The translations under genes and the position numbers were made by a program. A stretch of DNA of 53,387 bases from an uncultured Gemmatimonadota bacterium (GTDB taxonomy: Bacteria; Gemmatimonadota; Gemmatimonadetes; Gemmatimonadales; Gemmatimonadaceae): assembly GCA_946480295.1 (NCBI GenBank), contig CAMLIT010000014.1, forward strand, positions 1 through 53,387. Reading direction: 5' to 3'. Each line of letters opens with the position of its first letter. The first letter of the stretch is position 1. This document shows positions 9,676 to 17,951 of this stretch, piece by piece. The notes beneath the pieces were generated by a model. That model was given only the letters and a program-made list of their open reading frames with translations, was not told the DNA's origin and ran no database searches.

Positions 9676-9894
9676 CGATTCTGCTCCTTCCTCTGGAAAA
9701 AGGGAGTGCCGTAATGCCTGGGTGGATCACCAGCGGGATCGACCACGCGCGAAGGCACCCCCTGGCAGGGGAGCGCCAGGGTGCTGCCTGGCCGGTTCTT
9801 GCCGGCATCCCGCCGCGAGGACGGGACGATGTGCGGTGATCGAGCTGGCCCGAACGCCTGGCCAGGAGGCTGGAGCTTCGAGTCTAGCCGGTGG

Positions 9895-9908
9895 ACACGC
9901 CGGCGTGT
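9895..9908. promoter_or_regulatory. 14-bp perfect palindrome upstream of susC 1 (candidate operator)
   Basis: ACACGCCGGCGTGT is self-complementary and lies about 220 nt upstream of the susC start at 9675, next to an AT-rich block (9920-9931) that stands out in this GC-rich DNA. It could be a dimeric regulator site, but no regulator gene is adjacent and no second copy was noticed. The rest of 9676-9894 contains no convincing gene, only an imperfect leader hairpin near 9755-9785. Confidence 0.3.
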
Positions 9909-9943
9909 ACTGGCGGATTGGATTTTTTATACGATCGAGGGGT

Positions 9944-10119
9944 GAGGGTCGACGGTCGAGGGTCGAGATGCGGCTGGCGAGAGCAGACCGTTGGGAGCAC
10001 AACGAAAAACGAGCGGGGCGAGAGGGAATCGGACTCCCTCTCGCCCCTTCCACTTGCTAGCTCCTGACTCACTATCGCACTGCCGTTTCTCCACCCTCGA
10101 CCCTCGACCCTCGACCCTA
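9944..10119. repeat. Composite heptamer-repeat element (about 10.0 kb)
   Basis: The left arm at 9944-9967 has three GAGGGTC/GACGGTC-type 7-nt units; the right arm at 10093-10119 has units of the complementary type ACCCTCG. The right arm runs into the stop codon of the SusD gene at 10117. Between them is a 13-bp hairpin, and the segment 10050-10092 also reads as degenerate 7-nt steps. The two arms can pair over about 24 nt with few mismatches, enclosing the terminator. Similar elements occur at about 15.0, 18.0, 32.5 and 51.9 kb. Confidence 0.75.
10015..10047 (-). terminator. Terminator after susD 2
   Basis: The inverted repeat GGGGCGAGAGGGA (10015-10027) and TCCCTCTCGCCCC (10035-10047) forms a 13-bp stem with a 7-nt loop. 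On the minus strand it is followed by GCTCGTTTTTCGTTG, a T-rich tract. It follows the SusD gene ending at 10117 and lies inside the heptamer element. Confidence 0.75.
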
Positions 10120-11529
10120 CGGATTCACATCCAGGCACCCGTGGAAGTTCGGGTTCGTCTTCTCGTAGTCCGGCACCGGGAACACCACCTGCGAGCCGAA
10201 CTGACCCGACGGCGTCCCGTTCCGCGTGAAGTTGCCCGTCGGGAAGACCTGCTCCTGCTTCCGCCCGTACTGCCGCACGAGCCGGCGCAGGTCGTTCATC
10301 CGGTAGCCGCGCTCGAACTGCCAGAGCGCCTTCTCGCGGAAGAAGAGATCCGTCGCGCTGTCCTGATCCGCCGGAACCGGCAGCGCCGCCATCGCCGGTA
10401 CCTGGAACTTGCCGATCACCTGCGGCGTCGTGCGCAGCGCGTTGACGATCGCCATCGTGCCGCCGATGTCGCCCTTCTTCAGCTTCGCCTCGGCTTCGAT
10501 CAACCGCGCGTCGATCCCGGAGAGCGCCGGCACCGGATCGTCCCGCCCCCAGTTGTCGACCTGGAAGAACTCCGAGTGGCCGTCCTCCGCCACCTTCCCC
10601 GCGTCCTCGACCACGACCCGTGGATCGTTGAGCTCCGCGAACGGGATCGCGTTGTAGATCCGCCCCGCCAGGTCCACGCTGTCCCCCGCCGAGTACCGCT
10701 TCACGCTCGGCCCCTCCACCCACCACTCGTTGTCGAACGTCGTCTGCGAATACGTGAAGTTGTACTGGAACTGCGTCGGCACCGACGCCACCGTCGCCGC
10801 CGCGCCGTCGAAGTCGGCGAGGTCCACCTGCGCGCGCGCCTTCGTCACGAGCACCGCGTCGCGGATGTTCACCGTGCTCGCGTCCGTGTCCGAGAGGAAG
10901 AGGAGCGCCGAGTCGAGGTGGGTGATCGCGAGCTTCGCGCCATCGGCGCTCGTGAGCGGCTGCGTGTACTTCGGCTGCCCGTTCACCGTCTCGCCGAACG
11001 GGATCCCGTTGCAGAACACCGAGGACAGCTCCATCTCGAGATAGCCCATCATCAGGTACATCTCGCCCACGTGCTGCGTCCCCGTCGGCGACGTGTCGTA
11101 GGCGAGGAGCGCGTTGATCGCGTCCCGCGCCCGCCCGCGCGCCTGCTGCGCGGCGTTGTACAGCGCGGTGAGCAGCGCGTCGTTCGTCTGCAGGTTGCGC
11201 TGGTCGTCGTCGTTGCGCTGCGAGAAGGTGTCCACCGAGCGCAGCTCGTCGGTGAACAGCCCCTCCCAGTTCCACAGCCCCTCCTGGTTGCTGCCGCTGT
11301 TCGTCGGGCTGCCGTTCATCGTCTTGTTCCACTCGGCGAGCGCGCCCGCCCAGAGCGCGTCCGCCGCCGTGGCGGTGGTCACCGCGCCCGGGCTGATCAC
11401 GCCCGGCTGCTGCGGCTGGAGCAGCTCCTTGTTCACGTCGCAGGCGCCGAGGCAGAGCATGCCGCCGGCGGCCGCGATCGCCGCCGCCACCCGGCGCGTG
11501 CGATGGCTGAGTCTCGTCATGTCGGTCAT
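10117..11529 (-). CDS. SusD/RagB-like outer-membrane lipoprotein (pair 2)
   Basis: This 470-residue lipoprotein is the partner of the SusC at 11540-14770. The lipobox ends at C30 (LCLGAC). SusD-type segments include ARLIEAEAKLKKGD and LFFREKALWQFERGYRMNDLRRLVRQYGR followed by FPTGNFTRNG. The second ATG at 11520 (MTRLSH) has a better-placed GAGG than the first, so the true start may be three residues shorter. The stop codon TAG is made by the edge of the heptamer-repeat arm. It resembles SusD 1 most closely in the C-terminal region. Confidence 0.88.
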   Translation of the reverse strand: MTDMTRLSHRTRRVAAAIAAAGGMLCLGACDVNKELLQPQQPGVISPGAVTTATAADALWAGALAEWNKTMNGSPTNSGSNQEGLWNWEGLFTDELRSVDTFSQRNDDDQRNLQTNDALLTALYNAAQQARGRARDAINALLAYDTSPTGTQHVGEMYLMMGYLEMELSSVFCNGIPFGETVNGQPKYTQPLTSADGAKLAITHLDSALLFLSDTDASTVNIRDAVLVTKARAQVDLADFDGAAATVASVPTQFQYNFTYSQTTFDNEWWVEGPSVKRYSAGDSVDLAGRIYNAIPFAELNDPRVVVEDAGKVAEDGHSEFFQVDNWGRDDPVPALSGIDARLIEAEAKLKKGDIGGTMAIVNALRTTPQVIGKFQVPAMAALPVPADQDSATDLFFREKALWQFERGYRMNDLRRLVRQYGRKQEQVFPTGNFTRNGTPSGQFGSQVVFPVPDYEKTNPNFHGCLDVNP

Positions 11530-11539
11530 CCTCGTCGGC

Positions 11540-14500
11540 TCAGTAGTGGAGGTTCAGTCGCAGGATGAAGTACCGCGGCGGGGCGAGCGTCGAGAAGTCC
11601 ACCTGCGTGTCGCCGACGCCGTAGTTCTCCTCCGGATCGGGCCCGGTGTACGACGTCCACGTGTGCAGGTTGCGCCCGGACACCACGAGCTGCGCGTCGC
11701 GCGCCCGCAGCGGCGCGACGACCGCCTGCGGGAGGGTCAACGCGACCGACACCTCGCGCAGCTTCCAGAACTGGCCGTTCTCCAGGTAGCCGTAGTACGA
11801 GCTCGGGTTCTTCGCCGAGGAGTTCGCGACGCCGCGCGCCTGGTCCCACAACGGCGTGGACGTGAGGTTGTTCGAATACCACGACGAGAAGTTCTGGGCG
11901 TAGAAGGCGCTCGTCTGGTTGTAGAGCAGGTAGCCGCCCTTGTAGTCCGTCAGCGCCGTGATGCGCAGCTTGTGGTTGAACAGCTCCACGCCGTTGGTGA
12001 TCGAGAAGATGTCCCGCGGCGCCGTGTAGCCGGCGTACACGTAGTCCTTCGACACCGTCACCTCGTCGGGCGTGATGATCCCGTCGTGGTTCGCGTCGTC
12101 GTACACGTACGCCCGCGCGAACGCCGCGTTCACCGGCAGCCCCACCGAGTCGCGGTAGACGCCGGTGCCGATGGTCGCGTTCGCCTTGCCGCTCGGATCC
12201 TTTCCCAGCGACAGGACCTTGTTGCTGTTGTGCGACGCCGCGATCGAGATGTCCCAGCTCACCGGGCGCGTATCCACGAGCGTGCCGTCGACCTCCAGCT
12301 CCACCCCCGAGTTCTGCACCGAGGCGAGGTTCTTCAGCACCGACAGCGCCGGTGACCCCGACGACGCCGCGATCTGCTGGCTGATCAGCGCGTCGTGCGT
12401 CTTCTTGTCGTAGTAGGTGAAGCTGACGTGGGCGCGCGTGTCGAACAGGTTCGCCTCGAACCCCGCCTCGAGCTCCGCCGAGCGCTCCGGCTTGAGGTTC
12501 GGGTTGCCGAGCGCCGACGCGATGAGGCCGGGGTTGTCGCCGCTCGAGACGTCGCCGCGCACCACCGCGATGTTCGCCGCCTCCGCCGCGAACTGCCGCA
12601 GCGCCACCGTGCCGCCCGGCGACACGCCCGACGCGCCATAGGCGCTGCGCAGCCGGAACTGGCTCAGCCAGTCGAACTTCGGGAAGAACGGCTCCTCCGA
12701 GACGACCCACGACAGGCTCGCCTTGGGATAGACGATGCGCTGGAAGTTCGTGCCGAACGCGCTGTTCTGGTCCGTGCGCGCCGCCACCGTGAGGAAGAGG
12801 CGGTCGCGGAACGCGCCCTCCTCCTGCACGTACAGCCCGAGCGTCTTGTTCGCCGTCGCCAGCGTGTCCCCCGCGTCCTTCACCGCCGCCTGCCCCACCG
12901 TCTGCGCGCCGGGCGGCAGCTGCCGCCCGCTCGCGAAGACGTCCTCGATCTGCTGGTTCGTGTAGTCGGCGCCCACCGTCGTCGTCAGGATCAGGTTCGA
13001 GCGCGCCTGCCAGTGCGAGTTGCTGACCAGCCGACCGGAGAAGTTGCGCAGGCTCGTGCGCGTGTCGTTGACGACCCCGAGCCGCGTCGTCCCCAGGTCC
13101 GGGCACTCGGAGAACCGGCACAGGTTGAACTCGTCGTTGCTCGCGAGGTCGATCCCCGCCGTGCCCTGGTTCGACATCCACTGGAAGGGGCGCCACTCGG
13201 CGTTCGCCGAGCCGATGAAGCGCTGCGTCCCATTCTGGTTCAGGTCCTGGAAGATCTGCGCGGGGCTGAACTTGCCATAGCCGTTGCGGAACTCCCCGAG
13301 CGATCCCTTCTCCTTGTATCCGAGCCCGTTGTGGTTGAACCCCGGATTGTTGCGCGCGCTGTAGATGAAGCTGTTGATGTTGTTGTCGGTCTGCGGGAGC
13401 CGCTGGTTGGTGTTGGAGTAGCCGGCGGTCACCGTCAGGTCCACGATCGGCGTCAGGCTCGCGTTCAGGTTCGTGCGCACGTTGTACGACTGGAACGCCT
13501 CCGGATTCAGCCACTCGTCGCGCATCGGCGTCTTCATCGAGTCGACGAGCGTCGCCCGCGCGAACGCCGGCATCCGGACCGGCCCGATCTCGTTCTGCAC
13601 GTCGCCGCTCACGAAGTAGCGCACCTGGTCCGAGCCGCCGCTGACCTGCGCGCCGTACCAGCTCCGGTTGCCGAGGTGGAAGGGCGTCGTCGCGGGATTC
13701 CGCAGCACGTTGAACGAGGTGGTGCTGTCGACGGCGCACGTCTTCTGGCTCACGCTCACGAGCGTACACCGCTCGATGGCATGGAGCGTGTCGGCGGGGT
13801 CGGTCGTGTGCCCCCACAGCGCGTACGAGGCCGGGTACTTGTTGTCGTCCTGGACGAGCCCCTGCTCGCCGAACCAGGTCCAGCGCGCGGGCCCCGCCTG
13901 CCCGCGCTTCGTCGTGATCACGACCACGCCGTTGGCCGCGTCGGTGCCGTAGAGCGTCGCCGCCGACGGGCCCTTCACGATCTCCACGTCCTGGATCTCG
14001 TTCGGGTCGAGGTCGTTGAGCAGGCTCGCCTGCGTGCCGCCCGTGCGCAGGCTCACCGACTGCGTGTTCATGCGCACGCCGTCGATCACGTAGATCGGGT
14101 TGTTGCTGATGCCGCTCCCGTTGGTCGCGAGCGAGCCGATGCCGCGAATGCGCACCACCGGCGCCGCGCCCGTCATCGCGCCCGGCAGCACGACCACGCC
14201 GGGCGCCTTCGCGACCATCAGGTCGGCGATGTTGTTCACCGGCGTCTGCTCGACCTTGAGCGTCACGTTGCCGAGCGTCGACACCGCGTTGCCGATCTCG
14301 ACGCGCCGCTGCGCGCCGGTGGCGGTGGTCACGATCTCGGCGAGCTGCACGACGGCGCGCGTCATCGCGAAGTCGAGCGTGATGCTCTGCCCGGTGGCCA
14401 CGGCCACCGGCTTCAGAGCCTCCTGATATCCCACTCTGATGACGCGCACCGTGCGCGTGCCCGCCGGCACGTTGTGCAGGGTGTATCTGCCGTCGGCGGT

Positions 14501-14770
14501 CGTCGTCGCGGCGATCGTCGTCCCCACCACCATCACCCGGCTGTCGGTGAGGGGCTCGTTCGTCTCGGCGGCGGTCACGCGCCCCGTGACGGTGCCCTGC
14601 GCGTGCACCGCCGGCGCCAGGGCCATGAGGCAGAGCAGCGCGACCGCGCCGATCGCCGGCGCTCTCCATCGCCGCGATGTCGGCGAGCGACGCCGGTCGT
14701 CGTTCCCGCCGCCCGCCTGGGGCGATGCGCATGCGGGAGGTGCTGGCAGATCCCTCGAAGAACCCCTCAT
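11540..14770 (-). CDS. SusC/RagA-type TonB-dependent outer-membrane receptor (pair 2)
   Basis: A 1076-residue SusC-class receptor. A long Arg-rich N-terminal extension precedes the hydrophobic signal core (VALLCLMALAPAVHAQ), so translation could begin downstream, but AGGAGG about 7 nt before the ATG at 14770 supports this start. The order is a carboxypeptidase-like domain (GRVTAAETNEPL to VIRVGYQ), the TonB-box region (LAEIVTTATG), a plug with IYVIDGVRMN, IQDVEIVKGPSAATLYG and NGVVVITTKRG, and a barrel ending in Tyr (LRLNLHY). It is 10 nt ahead of its SusD. The substrate is unknown. Confidence 0.95.
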   Translation of the reverse strand: MRGSSRDLPAPPACASPQAGGGNDDRRRSPTSRRWRAPAIGAVALLCLMALAPAVHAQGTVTGRVTAAETNEPLTDSRVMVVGTTIAATTTADGRYTLHNVPAGTRTVRVIRVGYQEALKPVAVATGQSITLDFAMTRAVVQLAEIVTTATGAQRRVEIGNAVSTLGNVTLKVEQTPVNNIADLMVAKAPGVVVLPGAMTGAAPVVRIRGIGSLATNGSGISNNPIYVIDGVRMNTQSVSLRTGGTQASLLNDLDPNEIQDVEIVKGPSAATLYGTDAANGVVVITTKRGQAGPARWTWFGEQGLVQDDNKYPASYALWGHTTDPADTLHAIERCTLVSVSQKTCAVDSTTSFNVLRNPATTPFHLGNRSWYGAQVSGGSDQVRYFVSGDVQNEIGPVRMPAFARATLVDSMKTPMRDEWLNPEAFQSYNVRTNLNASLTPIVDLTVTAGYSNTNQRLPQTDNNINSFIYSARNNPGFNHNGLGYKEKGSLGEFRNGYGKFSPAQIFQDLNQNGTQRFIGSANAEWRPFQWMSNQGTAGIDLASNDEFNLCRFSECPDLGTTRLGVVNDTRTSLRNFSGRLVSNSHWQARSNLILTTTVGADYTNQQIEDVFASGRQLPPGAQTVGQAAVKDAGDTLATANKTLGLYVQEEGAFRDRLFLTVAARTDQNSAFGTNFQRIVYPKASLSWVVSEEPFFPKFDWLSQFRLRSAYGASGVSPGGTVALRQFAAEAANIAVVRGDVSSGDNPGLIASALGNPNLKPERSAELEAGFEANLFDTRAHVSFTYYDKKTHDALISQQIAASSGSPALSVLKNLASVQNSGVELEVDGTLVDTRPVSWDISIAASHNSNKVLSLGKDPSGKANATIGTGVYRDSVGLPVNAAFARAYVYDDANHDGIITPDEVTVSKDYVYAGYTAPRDIFSITNGVELFNHKLRITALTDYKGGYLLYNQTSAFYAQNFSSWYSNNLTSTPLWDQARGVANSSAKNPSSYYGYLENGQFWKLREVSVALTLPQAVVAPLRARDAQLVVSGRNLHTWTSYTGPDPEENYGVGDTQVDFSTLAPPRYFILRLNLHY

Positions 14771-14893
14771 CGATGCCTCCTCCGGTGTGGTGAACGGAGT
14801 CGCACCCGAGCATCACGGCACCCGGGCGACTACCTGCAAACCGACACGGCGCCGGCGGACGAAGGCCGCCAGCGTTCGGAAATGCCTCGCGGG

Positions 14894-14899
14894 ATTGTA
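14894..14899 (-). promoter_or_regulatory. Possible -10 element for susC/D pair 2
   Basis: The minus strand reads TACAAT, one base from the sigma-70 consensus, about 125 nt upstream of the SusC start, in one of the few AT-rich spots of the 14771-14962 leader. No good -35 hexamer is seen at normal spacing, so this is tentative. The rest of 14771-14962 holds no recognisable gene. Confidence 0.25.
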
Positions 14900-14962
14900 T
14901 TGGTTCCGTCGCCACAACCTCGCGCTGCGAGGGCGAAGTCACTTCCGCGGGAGGCGGGAGGC

Positions 14963-15135
14963 GAGGGTCGAGGGTCGAGGGTCGAGGGTCGAGGGTCGAG
15001 GGTCGAGGGGAGCGGGAACGAGGAAAAGGAAAAAGGAACGAGCAAGGGCGTGACTCGCCCTTGCTCGTTCCTCGCTCCTCGTTCCTATCCCACTACCCCA
15101 CTCTCTCGACCCTCGCCCCTCGACCGTCGACCCTA
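14963..15135. repeat. Composite heptamer-repeat element (about 15.0 kb)
   Basis: The left arm has six consecutive perfect copies of GAGGGTC (14963-15004). The right arm at about 15105-15135 has degenerate complementary units (CTCGACC, CTCGCCC, CTCGACC, GTCGACC) and runs into the LemA stop codon. Between the arms is a 16-bp hairpin flanked by further 7-nt steps (CGTTCCT, CGCTCCT, CGTTCCT from about 15066). The architecture matches the 10.0-kb element, although the hairpin sequence is different. Confidence 0.8.
15035..15071 (-). terminator. Terminator after the LemA gene
   Basis: A perfect 16-bp stem (15035-15050 with 15056-15071, loop TGACT on the plus strand) is followed on the minus strand by TTTTTCCTTTTCC. 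It lies about 60 nt past the LemA stop, in the centre of a heptamer-repeat element. The outer arms could extend the structure. Confidence 0.8.
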
Positions 15136-15711
15136 CTTCGTGTTCGGCTTCGAGAAGTCCACCGTCGGCGGCTGGGCGGCGTTGGGGTTCGTCACCTGGA
15201 AGTACTTCCGCGGGTGCGCCCCGGTCATCTTCGCCGTGATCACGGCCGGGAACTGCCGGATGTACGCGTTGTACTGCTGGACCGCCTGGTTGTAGTCGCT
15301 CCGCGCCACCGCGATCCGGTTCTCCGTGCCCGTGAGCTCGTCCTGCAGCCGCAGGAAGCTCTGGTCCGCCTTGAGCTGCGGATACGCCTCGGAGATCGCC
15401 AGGAGCCGCCCGAGCACCGGCGTCAGTTGCGCGTTGGCGTTGGCCATCTGCTCGGGGTCGCCGCTCTTGATCGCGCCGAGCAGCCCGGCCCGCGCGTTCG
15501 CCACGTTCGTGAACACTTCCTCTTCGTGCTGGGCGTAGCCCTTCACGGTGTTGACCAGATTCGGGATCAGGTCCGCGCGGCGCTGGAGCTGGACCTCGAT
15601 CTGGCCCTGTGCCGATGACGCCTGCTCGTCCAGCTGCTGGATGGTGTTGTAGCCGCAGCCGGTCGTGAGCAGGGGGATCAGTACCGCGAGCCAGCGTCGT
15701 TTCATCTGCAA
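15133..15711 (-). CDS. LemA family lipoprotein
   Basis: LemA-fold proteins are membrane-anchored helical bundles of unclear role, often encoded beside TPM/YgcG proteins. This 192-residue protein has family hallmarks QRRADLIPNLVNTVKGYAQHE, NARAGLLGA, LLAISEAYPQLKADQSF, LQDELTGTENRIAVAR and YNAYIRQFPAVI. LemA proteins usually have an N-terminal transmembrane anchor; here the start is a lipoprotein signal with the lipobox ending at C19 (LLTTGC). M3 (15705) could equally be the start. It is the last gene of the run TPM, nucleotidyltransferase-like, AgmX lipoprotein, LemA, and is followed by a strong terminator. Confidence 0.92.
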   Translation of the reverse strand: MQMKRRWLAVLIPLLTTGCGYNTIQQLDEQASSAQGQIEVQLQRRADLIPNLVNTVKGYAQHEEEVFTNVANARAGLLGAIKSGDPEQMANANAQLTPVLGRLLAISEAYPQLKADQSFLRLQDELTGTENRIAVARSDYNQAVQQYNAYIRQFPAVITAKMTGAHPRKYFQVTNPNAAQPPTVDFSKPNTK

Positions 15712-15745
15712 GCGTCCTCGTTCTCGCGAAGGGTTGGCGTCCGCC

Positions 15746-16291
15746 TCAGCTTCCGGCGAAGGTGAGGCGGACGGAGTACCGGCCGGGCTTCACCGCGCCT
15801 GGCGCGAGCTTCCAGGCACGCTTGGCCCGTTCGTTCAGGCAGCGGTTCACGGCGTTCCCCGCCTGTCCCGACCACGCCGACGAGGCCACGTGCGCGTCCG
15901 TGATCCCCCCGCGGCCCACGCTCACCGCCATCGAGACGTTGCCGCGAAGGCCGGGATCCGACTTCTTGCCGAACTCCACGAAGCAGAACTGCGAGACCGA
16001 CTGCTCGCGCTCCACGGCGTCGAGCAGCGGCTGCGGCGCCGGGGGCGCCTCCGCCGCGGCCGCGCCTCCGGAGGAAGATTCCACGCCCGAGGGCGTGAGC
16101 TTCCGCCGATGGAAGGTGTCCGGCGCCGCTGGCGGAGTGGCCGCCCTGATCTTCGACAGATCCGTCGCCTGCGTGGTGTCGGCCGCCGCCAGCGTGCTAT
16201 CCACCGGGATCGCGGCCGCCTTGCGTGGCGGCTTGTCTCCAGGACAGGCGATGAGCGCGAGCGCGAACGGGAGCAGGATCAGGCGTTTCAT
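15746..16291 (-). CDS. Small lipoprotein with AgmX/PglI-type C-terminal domain
   Basis: The 181-residue protein has a lipoprotein signal (LALIAC, C16), a low-complexity Ala/Pro linker, and from about residue 93 a domain with two cysteines (C103 in QFCFVEFGKK, C151 in NRCLNERAKRAWKLAP). The same pattern forms the tail of the transducer at 18076-19149 (FCYVEYGLKQNP and ESCIRNKIESWRFP). These match the AgmX/PglI C-terminal domain known from Myxococcus gliding proteins. Here the domain is detached from any inner-membrane segment and anchored as a lipoprotein. It lies 34 nt ahead of LemA. Its role is unknown; a partner or decoy for the envelope machine encoded upstream is an inference. Confidence 0.75.
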   Translation of the reverse strand: MKRLILLPFALALIACPGDKPPRKAAAIPVDSTLAAADTTQATDLSKIRAATPPAAPDTFHRRKLTPSGVESSSGGAAAAEAPPAPQPLLDAVEREQSVSQFCFVEFGKKSDPGLRGNVSMAVSVGRGGITDAHVASSAWSGQAGNAVNRCLNERAKRAWKLAPGAVKPGRYSVRLTFAGS

Positions 16292-16333
16292 CAGTCACCC
16301 CTACGAAGTATGCGGGACGCGGGTTCCGATCGC

Positions 16334-17053
16334 CTACGTCGCCGGCGTGAACCGGTCCAGGTAGGCGTCGAGCTGCTGCAGGCCACGCAGATATCCGGCA
16401 AGGACCTCGCCGGCCTCGTCGGTGCGCAGCCGCTTCTCCCCGCGCACGTGCCGGACCACGCGCTCGAAGGGGGCGGCGTCGAAGCCGGCGTAGCCACCCA
16501 CCGCGTGACTCAGCACGACGTTGTCGGTGGAGGGAGCCGCGCCCTGCAGCCGGACCACCGCCCGGAACACGACCATGATCGCGCTCAGGCTCCGCTCGAG
16601 CAGTTGGAGCTGCGCCTTCGCGTCGCCTCCCGTCGCCAGGATCCCCTGCCGAAGACGGAGGAGCTTCCCCATCGCCTCGCGCTCGAGCTGCAGCCGCAGG
16701 TCGGTGAGGTCGACCTTCAACCCGTCGAACGGCGGCTCGCCGAAGAGGACCTTGTGCCGCTCGAGGATGTCGGCGTACTCCATCGGGAAGACGTCGGCCG
16801 ACGAGCGCCACTCGCCGGCGGTCATGGTGAGCGGTGGCGGATTGCCACCCTCCCCCCAGGCCCTGGCCACGGCCGATGCGGCGCGCAGCCGGTCGAGGTC
16901 GAGCGCCTCCACCAGCACCAGCACGTTGTAGTCGGAGTGCTTCGGGATGTGCTCTCCAGCGGCGGCCGAGCCGTACAGCACCACGGAGCGCAGGTCGTTG
17001 CCATACGCCGCCTGGAGCTGCCTCACCAGCTCGTCGACACTCATCGTCGCCAT
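16334..17053 (-). CDS. Nucleotidyltransferase-fold protein with altered catalytic motif
   Basis: The 239-residue protein begins with a MinD-type nucleotidyltransferase motif, LYGSAAAGEHIPKHSDYNVLVL (G28-S29, D41). In active enzymes the motif is GS-x(n)-D-x-D; here the second metal-binding aspartate is N43, so activity is doubtful. The remainder is helical and resembles the HEPN-like or substrate-binding C-terminal part of stand-alone family members. The start at 17053 is chosen because AGGAGG lies 7 nt upstream; the longer open frame upstream is the Gly-rich end of the TPM gene read in another frame. Its location between TPM and LemA operon members is unusual. Confidence 0.75.
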   Translation of the reverse strand: MATMSVDELVRQLQAAYGNDLRSVVLYGSAAAGEHIPKHSDYNVLVLVEALDLDRLRAASAVARAWGEGGNPPPLTMTAGEWRSSADVFPMEYADILERHKVLFGEPPFDGLKVDLTDLRLQLEREAMGKLLRLRQGILATGGDAKAQLQLLERSLSAIMVVFRAVVRLQGAAPSTDNVVLSHAVGGYAGFDAAPFERVVRHVRGEKRLRTDEAGEVLAGYLRGLQQLDAYLDRFTPAT

Positions 17054-17067
17054 CGGACCTCCTCGGT

Positions 17068-17883
17068 TTACCAGCTCCGACCTGCGCCGCCCCCGCCGAA
17101 ACCGCCACCCCCGCCGAACCCGCCGAATCCTCCACCGCCTCCACCACCGAAGCCGCCTCCGCCACCCCACCCGCCGCGCCCCCCGCCTCCGAACCCGCCG
17201 AAGAAGAGCAGTGGCAGGCAGCCGCTGCGCCGGCCGCCCCCGAGGAGCAGCATGACGACGATGAACAGGACGAGGAGCGCGAAGGGCGAGATCCCGCCGC
17301 CGTCTCCCCTCCCCCGTACCGGCTCCGGCTGCGGCGCCTGGAACGTCGTGTCGAGAGCGAAGTGGAACTCCTCGGCGAAGCGCTGCGCGACACGGAGCGT
17401 GATCAGCTGGAGCGCGTCTCCGTAGTCACCCTGGCGGAGGAAGGGCAATGCCTCGTCCTGGATCGCCCCAGCCGTGGCGTCGGTGATGAAGCCCTCGGTC
17501 CCCCTGCCGGTCTCGATGCGAACATGGCCCTGCCCATCGCTGCTCGTCTCCTTGGGCACGAGCAGGATGACCACGCCCGTGTTGCGCGTCGGGTCGCCGG
17601 GATTCCCCAGCTTCCCGATCTTCCACTGACGCCCGATGTCGAGCGAGACCTCCTCCGGGGGACGCCCGCCGAGATCCGGGAGGGTCACGACGACGATCTC
17701 GCCCCCCGACTTCGCCTTCACGTCGGCGATGATGCGCTCCATCGTCTGCGCGTTCGCCGGCTGGATCACGTGCGCGAAGTCGTTCACGTATCCGACGGGC
17801 GCCGGGATCTGGAGCTTCCCGATCTGGATCGGCCCGGCCTGGAAGAGCGCGAGCAGGCCGGCGAGGAATGACGTCAGGAGCAC
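17068..17883 (-). CDS. TPM domain membrane protein (YgcG-like)
   Basis: This 271-residue protein has a hydrophobic N-terminal signal (start GTG 17883; the frame stays open upstream, so a longer signal peptide is possible). A TPM domain spans about residues 30-165, with VNDFAHVIQP, GGEIVVVTLPDLGG, NTGVVILLV and VRIETGRGTEGFITDA. A transmembrane helix follows near 199-215, then a Gly/Phe-rich tail. Family members are anchored with the TPM domain outside the cytoplasm and commonly occur with LemA, which closes this operon. Roles in photosystem II repair are known for plant members; the bacterial function is unsettled. Confidence 0.88.
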   Translation of the reverse strand: MLLTSFLAGLLALFQAGPIQIGKLQIPAPVGYVNDFAHVIQPANAQTMERIIADVKAKSGGEIVVVTLPDLGGRPPEEVSLDIGRQWKIGKLGNPGDPTRNTGVVILLVPKETSSDGQGHVRIETGRGTEGFITDATAGAIQDEALPFLRQGDYGDALQLITLRVAQRFAEEFHFALDTTFQAPQPEPVRGRGDGGGISPFALLVLFIVVMLLLGGGRRSGCLPLLFFGGFGGGGRGGWGGGGGFGGGGGGGFGGFGGGGGFGGGGAGRSW

Positions 17884-17951
17884 GACGGGCAGTGACCTCG
17901 AGAGAGCGGAGCGATGCGGCCGTGTCTGGTGAAATCTAGGTGGTACAGAGA

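Noticed and set aside
6391..9714. Long plus-strand open frame opposite susC 1, and similar ones such as 12395-15295, 22239-24485 and 44269-48432
   Set aside because: They are Arg/Ala-rich frames opposite well-supported genes, a usual result of high GC; no domains, signal peptides or starts support them.
9755..9785. Riboswitch in the susC 1 leader
   Set aside because: There is only one imperfect hairpin; no conserved motif of a known class, including the cobalamin box, was recognised.
9944..10119. Insertion sequence ends or an attachment site
   Set aside because: Inverted arms enclose only about 120 nt with a terminator and no transposase; there is no target-site duplication that I can see.
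14963..15135. CRISPR array
   Set aside because: The repeat unit is 7 nt, copies are contiguous without spacers, and there are no cas genes.
17068..17250. CCGCCG-rich DNA as a regulatory repeat, also at 18430-18620
   Set aside because: It is explained by Gly-rich coding sequence of the TPM protein and the transducer.
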